Of a DNA stretch of 64,000 nt, positions 17,725 through 26,647 are shown piece after piece. The stretch is from positions 124,001 through 188,000 of the forward strand of contig NZ_CP075339.1 in the NCBI RefSeq assembly GCF_024399335.1, given 5' to 3'. Every line of letters starts with the position of its first letter. Within the stretch, counting starts at the first letter, position 1. A program made the position numbers and the translations under genes. The stretch comes from Leucobacter aridicollis (GTDB lineage Bacteria > Actinomycetota > Actinomycetes > Actinomycetales > Microbacteriaceae). Below the pieces are notes generated by a model. It saw only the letters and a program-made list of their open reading frames with translations. It was not told the origin of the DNA and made no database searches.

Positions 17725-18156
17725 TCAGAGGTAGTCCCGAAGCGCCGCCGAACCGCGAGGGAACGGAGTCTTCAGCTTTCCTTCGCGCTCATCACGGACA
17801 TACTCGAGTGCGACAGAGTTCGCCTGCGACCGGGGAAGTTTTCGCCATGTCCGTGTTGACTCGAGTAGATCGTGAATCATCGTGTGGCAGCCGCGACACA
17901 ACGGCCACAAGTCCTCGTGTTCTTCTGAACCGAGGCGATCATAGGTGATGTGGTGCAAGTCGTCCCGGCTGAGCACCCACGGATTACCGCAGCCGCGGCA
18001 GACAATACCCGCGCCTTCCGGTAGGAGGCCGGCTTCGTCCTCAGCCCACCGAAACCGGCGCCGAAACCATGCGGGGGAGCGCATATATGCGGCGTAGCGC
18101 TGACGGTGCGCTTCCCGTCCGTTGGAGCGCACCGCCCACGGGCTCAGCTCACGCAC
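17725..18156 (-). CDS. HNH endonuclease domain protein
   Basis: A 143-residue protein with a classical zinc-containing HNH fold: CRGCG...LSRDDLHHITYDRLGSEEHEDLWPLCRGCHTMIHDLL, combining two Cys pairs with the DLHH and CHTMIH metal/catalytic elements. The preceding YMRSPAWFRRRFRW segment is typical of small HNH proteins. The frame extends far into the coupling-protein gene, but the most likely start is the GTG at 18156, overlapping the coupling protein stop by 8 bases; an ATG at 18084 is an alternative. Its place at the end of the transfer operon suggests a role in DNA processing or exclusion, which the sequence does not show directly. Confidence 0.75.
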   Translation of the reverse strand: MRELSPWAVRSNGREAHRQRYAAYMRSPAWFRRRFRWAEDEAGLLPEGAGIVCRGCGNPWVLSRDDLHHITYDRLGSEEHEDLWPLCRGCHTMIHDLLESTRTWRKLPRSQANSVALEYVRDEREGKLKTPFPRGSAALRDYL

Positions 18157-19993
18157 GGTACCCGGCCTGCATCTTCGCGATCGCGTCCCCGTACTCGGAC
18201 GTGTCCCGAAGATGCTGTTCGAGGTTCTTCGAGTCCTTCTGACACTCCACGAACCGGGGATGCTCGTGAAATGGCCTGGTCCTCGGGAGGAACGGCGGCA
18301 GGTTGCGGTAGAACACAAACGCCATCCCCTTTTCAAGTGTCCGGATCTCGCTGCCCTCAAAGATCGCCCGCTTCTCTTCAGACAACTGCATCTGGGCCGG
18401 TCCGCGAAGCGCCATCGAATGCGACTCCCGCTCCACCCACGTCTCACCGATGAGCTTCGACATGTCCTCGAGCGCGCGAGGGTCACCTCCACCCGGCAGC
18501 ACAATCTTCGCAGTAGCCGCATCCCACAGCGTGTCAGCGCCTTCCTGCCCGCCGTACTGCTGCAGCTGCGATTTCGACTGGAATACCGCGACTCCGATGC
18601 GGCCGACGCCGCCGCCGGCGGTGATGAGCTCGTACATGCCCTGGTACTCGAAGTTCCCTGCCTCATCAAGTAGATACGTGAGCGGCGGGTCGAGCCGGCC
18701 GCCGGGGGAGCCTGCCGCGATCGCTTTGGACACGTAGTCAACTTCTGAGAGAAACCCGTCGAGGATCCTGAGGTAACTTGCTGACGTCTTCTTGTCACCG
18801 ATGAGGTAGACGGTGCCCTTCTGGAGGATGAAATCGGCGAAATTGAAGTTGGCATCGTCTGGTCCGACCTTCATCCAGTCGCGGGCGCTTCGGGAACCGA
18901 GAAACGCGAGCACCGTCGGTAAGACCGCCCATTGAGATGCGCGCTGCTCTGCAGGCATGTTGATGACCGTCTCAAGCATGGTCGCGTGCTCAATGAGCCC
19001 TTTCGGGTGGTCTCGGATCAAACGAACAGCTTCTTCTGCTGCGCGTGGCGAGGCGACCCAGCTCCAGATGTCGTCGACAGTGCGGCCGCCACACGCGGCC
19101 GCGTGAAACAGCGCGGTCGAGAGCTGCTTACCGAGGGTATCCCAGTGACCACCGTTCGTGGTCGACCCGGAGAACGCGTCAGCAGGGATGAGCCCGTTGA
19201 TCCGACGAATCAACGTTTCTTCGTTGACGCAGCCGGCGACGGCGTCCCACTTCAAGACATGGCCGAAGTCTTTCCCGCTCTGGATCCCCGGGGCGAAAAT
19301 CCACACCTTCGACCCTGCCCGTTCACGCGCCTGCATCGTCATCTGTGCGTTGTCGAGTTTTGAGGTCGTCGTCACGACAGCACCTGGTGCGTCCATGATC
19401 CACGGAAGCACCAGATTCCAGCCCTTGCCCGCGCGGGAGGGACCGATCACAATCATGGGGTCTTCCACCCGCAGGAAACACTCGATGCCCCGGAACATTC
19501 CGACCCGGTACCCAACGTCTGTGGCAGTCAGCCGTGAAGCCGGAAGCGCCGGCCGGAGCACAGGTGCTCGCTCTGCGAGAAGCTGCTCCTCGCCGAGCTC
19601 CTCACGGACTTGCTCACGTGATGCGAGGCCGGGCCTGCGCTGTGGGTCCTTCCTGCGCTTCGACCCTGCGCGTACAAACAGGAACACGACGGTTGCGATC
19701 GCAGCTGAGATGCACACGATGAGTGCCCAATGCAGCACGCCGGCACCGTTCACCCCATAGCGTGCTGCAGGATCCGCAGCACCCCAGAGCCCGAAATAGC
19801 GGAACACGGGAAGCGGCGTGAACGACTCTGCCCCGGTGAGGAACGTCACGAGCATCTGGACGAAGAACTGCAGCCCCAGGAGCACAGCTGCCGGGAGACC
19901 GATCACGAGCGCGAGTATCTCCGCGAAACCGAAGGTACGCAACCGTTTCTCAAAGCCCGTCGCAGGGGCGGTACGGTCTTGGAAGTGAGACAT
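18149..19993 (-). CDS. VirD4/TraG-family type IV coupling ATPase
   Basis: This hexameric inner-membrane ATPase would connect the relaxosome to the secretion channel. The 614-residue protein has two N-terminal transmembrane helices (~30-55 and ~85-110). Next come Walker A GPSRAGKGWN (~181), an adjacent TTTSKLD strand, a helical all-alpha domain (~270-360) and Walker B LTYLLDEAGNF (~437) followed by GGGVGRIGVAVFQSKSQL, the TraM-recognition-like region. The length fits the family. The start ATG has GGAA 6 bases upstream, 12 bases after the previous stop. Confidence 0.93.
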   Translation of the reverse strand: MSHFQDRTAPATGFEKRLRTFGFAEILALVIGLPAAVLLGLQFFVQMLVTFLTGAESFTPLPVFRYFGLWGAADPAARYGVNGAGVLHWALIVCISAAIATVVFLFVRAGSKRRKDPQRRPGLASREQVREELGEEQLLAERAPVLRPALPASRLTATDVGYRVGMFRGIECFLRVEDPMIVIGPSRAGKGWNLVLPWIMDAPGAVVTTTSKLDNAQMTMQARERAGSKVWIFAPGIQSGKDFGHVLKWDAVAGCVNEETLIRRINGLIPADAFSGSTTNGGHWDTLGKQLSTALFHAAACGGRTVDDIWSWVASPRAAEEAVRLIRDHPKGLIEHATMLETVINMPAEQRASQWAVLPTVLAFLGSRSARDWMKVGPDDANFNFADFILQKGTVYLIGDKKTSASYLRILDGFLSEVDYVSKAIAAGSPGGRLDPPLTYLLDEAGNFEYQGMYELITAGGGVGRIGVAVFQSKSQLQQYGGQEGADTLWDAATAKIVLPGGGDPRALEDMSKLIGETWVERESHSMALRGPAQMQLSEEKRAIFEGSEIRTLEKGMAFVFYRNLPPFLPRTRPFHEHPRFVECQKDSKNLEQHLRDTSEYGDAIAKMQAGYRA

Positions 19994-20005
19994 GGTGTTT
20001 CCGTT

Positions 20006-20506
20006 CTAGTCGTTGGCGATCGCCATCGGGGGTACCGCCCGTACGAGGCAGTCGGTGAATACGGCGCCGGCCCGCACGGCGAGATCTAAGACGTCGACGA
20101 CCGGGCGCGACTGTCGGCCTTCCGCCCGGATGAGGTACTCACCGAACGCTGACGCTACTGCCGGCACCTCTGTGAGGAACGCGACGAGCTCAGTACTGTC
20201 GTTCGTGTCTGCGATGTAGCGGCCTGCAGCGCGCAGCGGCCTTGCTGCCAGGCGCGGCACCCTGAGCGGGGATCCCTCGATCACGTTCTCGACCCGCTCA
20301 AGGTGAGCGACGTAGAGCCGCACTTCCGCGGCCGCCGAGAGGAACGGTCCGTGAGCCTGTTCAAGGAACCGGGATCCTGCTTCGTTGGTGACGGACACAC
20401 ACAGCTCCCACACCTCACTCAGCAGCGGGTCGTCGCTGGTGGCGGAGAGCTCCCTCAGGGCCTTTCGTGCTTCGGTCGTGAGCACTGTCACGCTGTCTTT
20501 CGTCAT
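20006..20506 (-). CDS. Hypothetical protein in transfer operon (166 aa)
   Basis: The start codon overlaps the stop of the VirB4-like gene (ATGA), so it belongs to the transfer operon. The protein is soluble, Ala/Val-rich and predicted helical, without cysteine motifs or signal sequence. Its conserved position between the VirB4-like and VirD4-like ATPase genes suggests an accessory or regulatory role in the secretion complex. No family is recognised. Confidence 0.65.
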   Translation of the reverse strand: MTKDSVTVLTTEARKALRELSATSDDPLLSEVWELCVSVTNEAGSRFLEQAHGPFLSAAAEVRLYVAHLERVENVIEGSPLRVPRLAARPLRAAGRYIADTNDSTELVAFLTEVPAVASAFGEYLIRAEGRQSRPVVDVLDLAVRAGAVFTDCLVRAVPPMAIAND

Positions 20507-22002
20507 ACTGTTTCCCCCTGCATATGTGTGTTGTCCGTTTGTCCGCCAGGTTGGTCGGTGTCGCGGCCGAGATGCCGCATGGCCGCATCAGTGTCAAAGA
20601 GTCGCCGTTCCCAAGCCGTTGACGTCGGGTTGCCGTCGATGACGTAGCTGCGCTCCCCGGCACGGAACATAAACTCGCCACGACCGAACCCCTTGATGAG
20701 GTTCGCCTCACCCTGACGGAGTGTGCCGGCCTGGACTGCGCGCTTGAGCGTTGATTCGTTTTGATAGAACGTGATTGTGTTCGCATAGCCTCGGAGGAGT
20801 TTCTGGGCGAGGTTTCGTTCTTCGTCCCCGCCGGTATCGAAATCGCCGTCCTCGTGGACGATCATCATCATCGTGATGCCGTACTCTCCAGACAGTTTCA
20901 GCTGCAGCTCGTGCGCTTCGAGCGCCGCCTTCGTCTTCATGTCACGCCACCCTTCCTCGCGGATGACGAGGTGACGGCGTCCTGACGCCTTGTTCGACAC
21001 CATGTTCTGCACCCATGAGTTCGTGATGGTTTGCGTGATCGCGAGTGCGAGGTCTCCGCGCTTCTCCATCGCGTACGTGTCAAACACTGTGTACGGGGAC
21101 TCTGGGTCGAGTTGGATGGTGCCTTCGTCTTCGAACATGCCCGACAGGTTTCCCTGGAGGAGGAGGTCGAACATGAGCACCAGGTCGCGCGCCATGTCTT
21201 TCTCAAACATGCCGCCGCGGGCCGTGGTGAGCTCCGGTGAGTCGATCTTCTGGATGACTTTCCGGATTGTCGGGTGGTCGTTCGTTTCTCGAATCACTTC
21301 GCTGAGTGCCCAATTCAAGATCGCAATCTCGGCCGGAAACAGGTTCCTGGAACCGGGGGAGAGGAGTGCGCCGATGAGCTGGAGCACTTGCTGCCGAGAT
21401 GCGAGCATGCGCTGTGCGTGCTCCGCTTCAGATTCTCCGAAGTGGCGCTCGCCTGTCTGGAGGGGATTCACGCGGATATCGGTGCCGAACGACCCAACTT
21501 TGAACACCTGTCCGCCGAGCGCTTCCGCAACAACACCGTGCTCGCCTTTCACATCACTCGTGTTGATCGAGTACACGCCAAACAGGGCGAGAAGTGTGAC
21601 GAGCCGCTTCACGATGAACGACTTACCTCGGCGGAGGCTGCCCTTCACAAGAATGTTCGGGGACGACACCATGCCGGACAGATACATGTTCCATGGATGC
21701 ATCACGAAACCGCGGCCTCCGGATAGCCTCTCGACCCCAATTACGGGACCGACAATCTGAGGGAGGTCTGAGGCCGCGAATGGATTTGCTGCCGCAAACT
21801 CCCACCCTGTGCCTACATGTGGTGGAGGGCTCAAGCGTCCGATGGAGCGGAAACGATCACCCATTTGTAGAAACGGAAGATCATCCACTTCCGGTGTTCC
21901 GACGGGCTCGCCGCGCGTGAGCTCGTCCTGCAACTCTCTGAGGATCCTTCGTTCTTTCCGGGTGAGTGTTCCCGGGTCGAACATGACTTGGCTGCGGCCC
22001 AC
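20503..22002 (-). CDS. VirB4-like conjugation ATPase
   Basis: This 499-residue AAA-type ATPase would power pilus or channel assembly and substrate transfer. Walker A is KGSLRRGKSF (~115-125), and the Walker-B-like strand RRHLVIREEGWRDM (~345) has Glu-Glu, as in VirB4/TraC relatives (DE). NILVKGSLRRGKS and NPLQTGER are typical of actinobacterial forms. The N-terminal VirB4 domain is short and probably supplied by the separate SCO6880-like protein next door. The start is GTG at 22002, overlapping the preceding TAG stop; the frame extends to 22119 but overlaps the upstream gene there. Confidence 0.88.
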   Translation of the reverse strand: MGRSQVMFDPGTLTRKERRILRELQDELTRGEPVGTPEVDDLPFLQMGDRFRSIGRLSPPPHVGTGWEFAAANPFAASDLPQIVGPVIGVERLSGGRGFVMHPWNMYLSGMVSSPNILVKGSLRRGKSFIVKRLVTLLALFGVYSINTSDVKGEHGVVAEALGGQVFKVGSFGTDIRVNPLQTGERHFGESEAEHAQRMLASRQQVLQLIGALLSPGSRNLFPAEIAILNWALSEVIRETNDHPTIRKVIQKIDSPELTTARGGMFEKDMARDLVLMFDLLLQGNLSGMFEDEGTIQLDPESPYTVFDTYAMEKRGDLALAITQTITNSWVQNMVSNKASGRRHLVIREEGWRDMKTKAALEAHELQLKLSGEYGITMMMIVHEDGDFDTGGDEERNLAQKLLRGYANTITFYQNESTLKRAVQAGTLRQGEANLIKGFGRGEFMFRAGERSYVIDGNPTSTAWERRLFDTDAAMRHLGRDTDQPGGQTDNTHMQGETV

Positions 22003-23489
22003 TACTTCATCCCCATCCCAGTGGGATACGCCACAGAGATCAGACCGGCCTGTTGCTCGTATGCGAGGACAAGCAGTTCGATACCAGCGTTCGCGGCCGA
22101 GATCTCCATCGCCGCGCACGCTTCCTCGAGCTCGTCACGAGTGACCGCCGTGACAACGAGGTAGCCGGAGAACTCAAGCTGTCCCTGCCCGTCAACAAGA
22201 TCTTGCTCTCGCGCGTCAAGATTGTGCCAGTCCGCATTGTCCGCGATCGTCGTTCCGGCACGATCTTGCTTGAACCTCGCGTTTTGCCGCCAGGTCTTTC
22301 GCTCCTGCGCGATTCGTTTCATCGCGTCCTTCATCAGTACGGGTGTGCCGACGAGTGAAAACGTGTGCCGAACAGCGAACCCGTGATGCGACTCCGCGAA
22401 CGCAACATTTCCCATAAACCCAGGGATCGTCTGGATACGGGGCCATTCGGCCACCCAATACGTGCGGTGAAACGCGGAATCTGTCTCCGCATAGTCTTTG
22501 TCCTCGTCAAGCGACATCGGGCCTGCCAGTTCCGGCGCGACTCCTTCAAACGCTTCCCCGATGCGTGCATCGATCGCTGTCTCCCCAACAGGGTCGACGG
22601 TTCCTCGCCCGGCCGCTGCCCACTCACGTGGCGTACACCATGCGACACGGGTGAATCCTGCCTGCATGAGCGCTTCAGTGGTGGACCCCATCTCTTGTTC
22701 GCACACTCCGAGCACGCCAGCCTTCCCCCCGCCGTGACTCTTTACGAGGGAGCGGCCTTCGCGGCCTCCCATGTCGAGCGTGAGGGTGATCGTGGAGGGC
22801 CTCCACACGACCTCCTGCGCGAGGAGGTTCAATGCTTCCTGGTAGGACTCCGCGAGCGGGCCGGTTTTCTTCAACGCGTCGAAGTGCTGTTGCTCAACAA
22901 CGATGGAGCCGGGTCTGGTGCGTTCCTGCACCGTGACTTTCGCGATCTGTCTGCGTCTTGTCCACGCGCCCACAACGGTCATCCAGCCAGCGATCAGTCC
23001 TTCTCGTTCCTCTGGGGTGGCGACAGACACCGAGTGTTGAGCCATACCGGGAGACGCGACCACGCACGTGATCGATGCATGTTGTGACTGTTTGTCCCAG
23101 ATCACGACCGAACCTTTACTTGTTTCCCAGATTTCGAATCGGTTTGGGTATCCAGGAAGTTCCAGCTGGCCCTTCACGATGGGCCCGGTTTTCTTCCGGT
23201 ACTTTGCCATGCCAGTTGCCTTTCTGCGATGGAACTTGAGAATCTTCAGGACTTGGACCGTCCAAGGGATGCCTGCTTCGGTCTTGAGGAACCCGCCGAG
23301 TGCAAGCGGGGACATGATGAGGGCTGCAGTGAGCGCGCCGCCAAGGTTTCGCGCGACCAAAAAGACGAGCACAGGGGCGATCGCGATGCCGATAGACCAC
23401 ACCCCGTACTTGTCGATGCCGAGGATGACGCCTTGGGTGGGGCGCCTGGAGTATTGAACTTTCGCGATCTCGTAACTGTCGGTACTCAT
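22002..23489 (-). CDS. SCO6880-like type IV secretion protein
   Basis: This 495-residue protein has two N-terminal transmembrane helices (~30-75: YGVWSIGIAIAPVLVFLVARNLGGALTAALIM, split by a short loop) followed by a large cytosolic domain. This is the actinobacterial SCO6880 family, which by arrangement resembles a fused VirB3/PrgI-like anchor with the N-terminal part of VirB4. It carries no ATPase motif. Its ATG overlaps the TrbL-like stop by 4 bases and its stop overlaps the VirB4-like GTG, indicating obligate co-translation. The split-VirB4 interpretation is inference. Confidence 0.82.
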   Translation of the reverse strand: MSTDSYEIAKVQYSRRPTQGVILGIDKYGVWSIGIAIAPVLVFLVARNLGGALTAALIMSPLALGGFLKTEAGIPWTVQVLKILKFHRRKATGMAKYRKKTGPIVKGQLELPGYPNRFEIWETSKGSVVIWDKQSQHASITCVVASPGMAQHSVSVATPEEREGLIAGWMTVVGAWTRRRQIAKVTVQERTRPGSIVVEQQHFDALKKTGPLAESYQEALNLLAQEVVWRPSTITLTLDMGGREGRSLVKSHGGGKAGVLGVCEQEMGSTTEALMQAGFTRVAWCTPREWAAAGRGTVDPVGETAIDARIGEAFEGVAPELAGPMSLDEDKDYAETDSAFHRTYWVAEWPRIQTIPGFMGNVAFAESHHGFAVRHTFSLVGTPVLMKDAMKRIAQERKTWRQNARFKQDRAGTTIADNADWHNLDAREQDLVDGQGQLEFSGYLVVTAVTRDELEEACAAMEISAANAGIELLVLAYEQQAGLISVAYPTGMGMK

Positions 23490-24733
23490 CGGACACCCCT
23501 CGTGGGTTTCGGCGCTGCCGGCCGGGCCCGTTGCCCCGGCGTCTGCCCTTGGCCTTGCGTCTTGGGGGCTGGTGTCTCAGGTGCACGGCCCCTTTGTGCG
23601 GGAGCTCCGCCCTGCTTGGGCGTTGTTGGCGTACTGCCCGGGGCCTGCTTCCCCGAAGGCCCCGTGCTGCCTGGTTTAGCGTTCTGGCTAGACTTCCCGC
23701 CCGTCTTTGACGTGCCCGAAGTTCCCTTCGGGCCTGCCGGGGCACGATTCCCTGTACTACCGCTGCCGCCGCGCGTTGCCGCGCCGCCACCGCTGCCACC
23801 GCGCGTGAGTACAGACGTGACGTTTCGCACGGCGGTCTTTGAAGACTGGCTGACGCTACGGCCCATCTGAGAGCCGGCCTGGTCGCCGGCCACTCCGTCT
23901 GCTCCGAGGAAGTCGAAGAACTTCACGACCATGAGTGGCATAAATGCCGTCATGAACAATCCAATCCCCAACGTGAGAGTGCCGCCGTCAAACAAGGTTG
24001 CGCCCTTGGTTGCACGAAGAATCATCGCGAGGAGACCAAACATGAGCGGTTCGGCGATGAGGAGCGCGATTCCAGCGTTCATCCACTTTTTCGCGAGGCC
24101 CCATCCGCCCTTCGTGGTGACAGCCATAAACGCCAGCGGCGCGAAGGCAATGAGGACCATGATTGCGAAGTTTCGAAACGCGAGCGCAAAGTTTAAGACG
24201 ATCATCCCGAGGATGAGTACCAGCAGCAGGATCAGCATCGGGAGAAACCCCACGCCTAGCACTGAAAGGACCGCACCGGTTTTGTCGCTGCCTGTGCCAA
24301 CCTGCATTGTTGTGCGGATCGCTGCGGCAAAGCCGTCACCGCCTCCGATCCGGTTCAGTAAGTCCTTGCTGATCTCTGCGGACACTTCCAAAAGTTTCCC
24401 ACCGACCGTCAGCGCCAATATCGTTGACGGGATGCCCGAGAGCACTCCGATGATGGGCCACTTGATGTCACCTTGGAAGACACCCCGCATAATTCCCACG
24501 GAGAGGATGCCGAGGGAGACCACGATTGCGAGGCCGAACCAGTACCCGGACTCACCAATAGCGCTGTCCCAGAGCTTTGATCCGGGGGCGATGGAGTGGT
24601 TCCCGAGAGTGATATCGGCAACCCACGACAGGAACTCCGTGAGTCCCTGCGTCTGGCTCTCAAACGATTTACAGATCAGATCGACCGGGCCGCACTCGAA
24701 ATCGATATCGAGGGTGTCTTCCATGTGGCGCAT
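23486..24733 (-). CDS. TrbL/VirB6-like polytopic conjugation channel protein
   Basis: A 415-residue protein with about six to seven transmembrane helices between residues ~60 and 285 (e.g. FGLAIVVSLGILSVGIM, GFLPMLILLLVLILGMIVL, FAIMVLIAFAPLAFMAV, LGIGLFMTAFMPLMVVKFF). A ~130-residue Gly/Pro/Lys-rich disordered tail follows. This architecture is that of TrbL/VirB6 channel subunits. The GGGAG site 7 bases before the ATG at 24733 supports the start. The basic low-complexity tail is longer than in many relatives and could contact DNA or other subunits. Confidence 0.85.
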   Translation of the reverse strand: MRHMEDTLDIDFECGPVDLICKSFESQTQGLTEFLSWVADITLGNHSIAPGSKLWDSAIGESGYWFGLAIVVSLGILSVGIMRGVFQGDIKWPIIGVLSGIPSTILALTVGGKLLEVSAEISKDLLNRIGGGDGFAAAIRTTMQVGTGSDKTGAVLSVLGVGFLPMLILLLVLILGMIVLNFALAFRNFAIMVLIAFAPLAFMAVTTKGGWGLAKKWMNAGIALLIAEPLMFGLLAMILRATKGATLFDGGTLTLGIGLFMTAFMPLMVVKFFDFLGADGVAGDQAGSQMGRSVSQSSKTAVRNVTSVLTRGGSGGGAATRGGSGSTGNRAPAGPKGTSGTSKTGGKSSQNAKPGSTGPSGKQAPGSTPTTPKQGGAPAQRGRAPETPAPKTQGQGQTPGQRARPAAPKPTRGVR

Positions 24734-24745
24734 ACTGTGCTCCCG

Positions 24746-25057
24746 CTAGAACAGCGGGATGCCTCCCACATACGTCATCGCTGCCGTAGCAGAACCGAGG
24801 AGCATCACGCCGCCGAGGGCAGACGCCAACACAATCCAGCCGATGTGCTGTTTGCGTTCACTCAGCTTTCCGACCGCCAGCAGAATGACTGAGAGAACCA
24901 CAGCGAGAAGACAGACAGCGGTAGCGATAGCAGCCGCCATATTCACAAGGTGCATCACTGCACCCACGCCTGGAGCTCCGAAGTCTGGTTGAATATCCGG
25001 CACCTTGATAGCGGGCAGGACACCAACAGCGTCAATGAGTGAGGGAATGAAATCCAT
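24746..25057 (-). CDS. Small two-TM conjugation protein (DUF6112/VirB2-like)
   Basis: The ATG at 25057 has GGAG 6 bases upstream; the longer open frame to 25273 crosses a terminator and is not used. The 103-residue product has a short N-terminal periplasmic segment and two transmembrane helices (~40-65 and ~75-97), with a loop containing SERKQH. Size, topology and position just upstream of the TrbL-like gene match the DUF6112 membrane proteins of actinobacterial type IV systems. A VirB2 pilin-like role is a reasonable guess. Confidence 0.75.
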   Translation of the reverse strand: MDFIPSLIDAVGVLPAIKVPDIQPDFGAPGVGAVMHLVNMAAAIATAVCLLAVVLSVILLAVGKLSERKQHIGWIVLASALGGVMLLGSATAAMTYVGGIPLF

Positions 25058-25106
25058 GTGAGTCTCCGTTTTCGTACCGCCACCCGGTGTGGCGCTACAA
25101 AAACGA

Positions 25107-25141
25107 CGGGGCTGCAAGCGCACTTGGCGCTCACAGCCCCG
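25107..25141 (-). terminator. Intrinsic terminator within transfer cluster
   Basis: The stem CGGGGCTG/CAGCCCCG (25107-25114 with 25134-25141), containing an inner AGCGC/GCGCT hairpin, is followed on the minus strand by TCGTTTTT. It lies after the M23 peptidase gene and before the start of the small membrane protein gene, so the downstream ATPase operon may be a separate or attenuated transcript. Confidence 0.8.
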
Positions 25142-25160
25142 ACACATGGGACACGTGCCT

Positions 25161-25766
25161 CTACAAGTTGATTCCCCGCGCCGACATGACAGGTCTCGGG
25201 TCAGTCGGGATTCCATGGACGAGGGTCTCAAAGTGCAGGTGCGGGCCCGTCGAGTTTCCGGTGCTACCGACATAGCCGACGTGCTGGCCGGCTTTCACTT
25301 TCTGTCCGACCTTGAGCGCTGTCTGCCTGACCATATGTCCGTAGAGTGTGGAAAGACCCCCGGCATGCTCGATGACGATGTACCAGCCATATGAGTCCTG
25401 CCCCGCCCAATGCGTCGCAGTCACTGTCCCGGAAGATGCCGCGTAGATCGGTGTCTCCTGCGGCGCGGCAAGATCCATGCCGGTGTGCCCGTAGTAGCCC
25501 CACCATTCCGTCGTGATGATGTACGACTGCACAGGAGACGCCCAGTCCCCAACCACCGGCACCGTACCGGGAGGTCCTGGTGGCGCTACTTCCTCGGTCT
25601 CGTCCGTCGCCTGCGCGACCGCGCCAGCCACGGTCGTGCCGATGAGGACGAAGGGCAGCATGATGATCGTAAGAATGACGGCAAGGACGCCCAGGATGAT
25701 GTTTCTGCCGGTCTTGCTTTGCGCGGCATGGACCGCAACTTTGACGGCTACTGCTGGCGCTGCCAT
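25161..25766 (-). CDS. Membrane-anchored M23-family peptidoglycan peptidase
   Basis: A 201-residue protein with an N-terminal transmembrane anchor (~22-48) and an extracytoplasmic M23 (lysostaphin-type) domain. The zinc ligands are visible in HTGMDLAAP (H-x3-D) and GPHLHFE (H-x-H), with LYGHM between. Such peptidases open the peptidoglycan locally so the conjugation apparatus can cross the thick wall. The start overlaps the end of the VirB8-like gene by 19 bases. A terminator follows 20 bases downstream. Confidence 0.93.
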   Translation of the reverse strand: MAAPAVAVKVAVHAAQSKTGRNIILGVLAVILTIIMLPFVLIGTTVAGAVAQATDETEEVAPPGPPGTVPVVGDWASPVQSYIITTEWWGYYGHTGMDLAAPQETPIYAASSGTVTATHWAGQDSYGWYIVIEHAGGLSTLYGHMVRQTALKVGQKVKAGQHVGYVGSTGNSTGPHLHFETLVHGIPTDPRPVMSARGINL

Positions 25767-26647
25767 TGCTTCGGGTAGCTCTTTGTCAGTGCGGCGACAC
25801 CGCAGATACCGCCGTTCTCTGGCGCGTCACAGTAGATGAGCATCGACGTCGCGTTCCGGACCCTGTGAACGCCCGACCCGGACTCACCGCCAGAGTTGAT
25901 CGCGCTCTCCACCCGCACCCAATACTTCGAATACGTGCCGGGAAGTGAATCGGCCTCCCAGGTCTCCTCGATGGTCGTGTTCACGTCGTAGCCTTCAGCG
26001 ACCGCTTGCTCAGCATTTAGAGCCTCGATTGGGTGAGACGTGTAGGCGATGCCATGCCCGATGAGTGCGTTGTACCGTTTCTCATCGCCAAGCTCCCACC
26101 AAGCGCCGCCGTCAGGGTTCCACGTGGATTCCCTTGCCACGTCCACTTCAGTGTCGACAACGTTGCCCGTCACCCATTCAGTGTGGCCGAGGTTGGACTT
26201 GGAACGGTCAATGGTCGACCGGATCACGCCCTCAGCACCTACATAGTCAGGGGACGGATGCATGACCCGCGTGAGCGCTTCATTGAGGAAGTCTTCATAG
26301 AACGGCTGTTTACTCGCGTCCACAGACCACAGCACCCTCGCCGCAGATAAGGCTGCTTGTTCCGGATCTGTCGTAACCACCATCTCGGCCATCCCCGTGC
26401 TGTCAAGCTTGGCTGGCTCCCACAATGACATGTCCGGCTCCGAGTCCGCCGGTGCGTCATCATCGCCGGTTTTGCTTGTGTCAGTGTTCGCGCCAGGTGT
26501 CGGCCTTTGCTCCGCCTCTGACCCGTTCGGGTTCATGTCGCCGCCAGGTAGTAGCAAGAAGATCGTGATGGCGATCGCGGTGAGAACCACCACTACGCCG
26601 GATACCACACCGATCACCGTGTTCCGGTTCCACTGCTTCTTCACCAT
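25748..26647 (-). CDS. Single-TM anchored VirB8/TcpC-like transfer protein
   Basis: A 299-residue protein with a short basic cytoplasmic N-terminus, one transmembrane helix (~13-34), a Pro/Asp/Thr-rich linker and a C-terminal extracytoplasmic domain of ~210 residues with one cysteine pair (IYCDAPENGGICG). The topology matches VirB8/TcpC bridging proteins, and the domain could be NTF2-like, though no specific motif proves it. Start choice: the ATG overlaps the previous stop (TGATG); a GTG at 26644 has better spacing to AAGGAG. Confidence 0.68.
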   Translation of the reverse strand: MVKKQWNRNTVIGVVSGVVVVLTAIAITIFLLLPGGDMNPNGSEAEQRPTPGANTDTSKTGDDDAPADSEPDMSLWEPAKLDSTGMAEMVVTTDPEQAALSAARVLWSVDASKQPFYEDFLNEALTRVMHPSPDYVGAEGVIRSTIDRSKSNLGHTEWVTGNVVDTEVDVARESTWNPDGGAWWELGDEKRYNALIGHGIAYTSHPIEALNAEQAVAEGYDVNTTIEETWEADSLPGTYSKYWVRVESAINSGGESGSGVHRVRNATSMLIYCDAPENGGICGVAALTKSYPKQWQRQQ

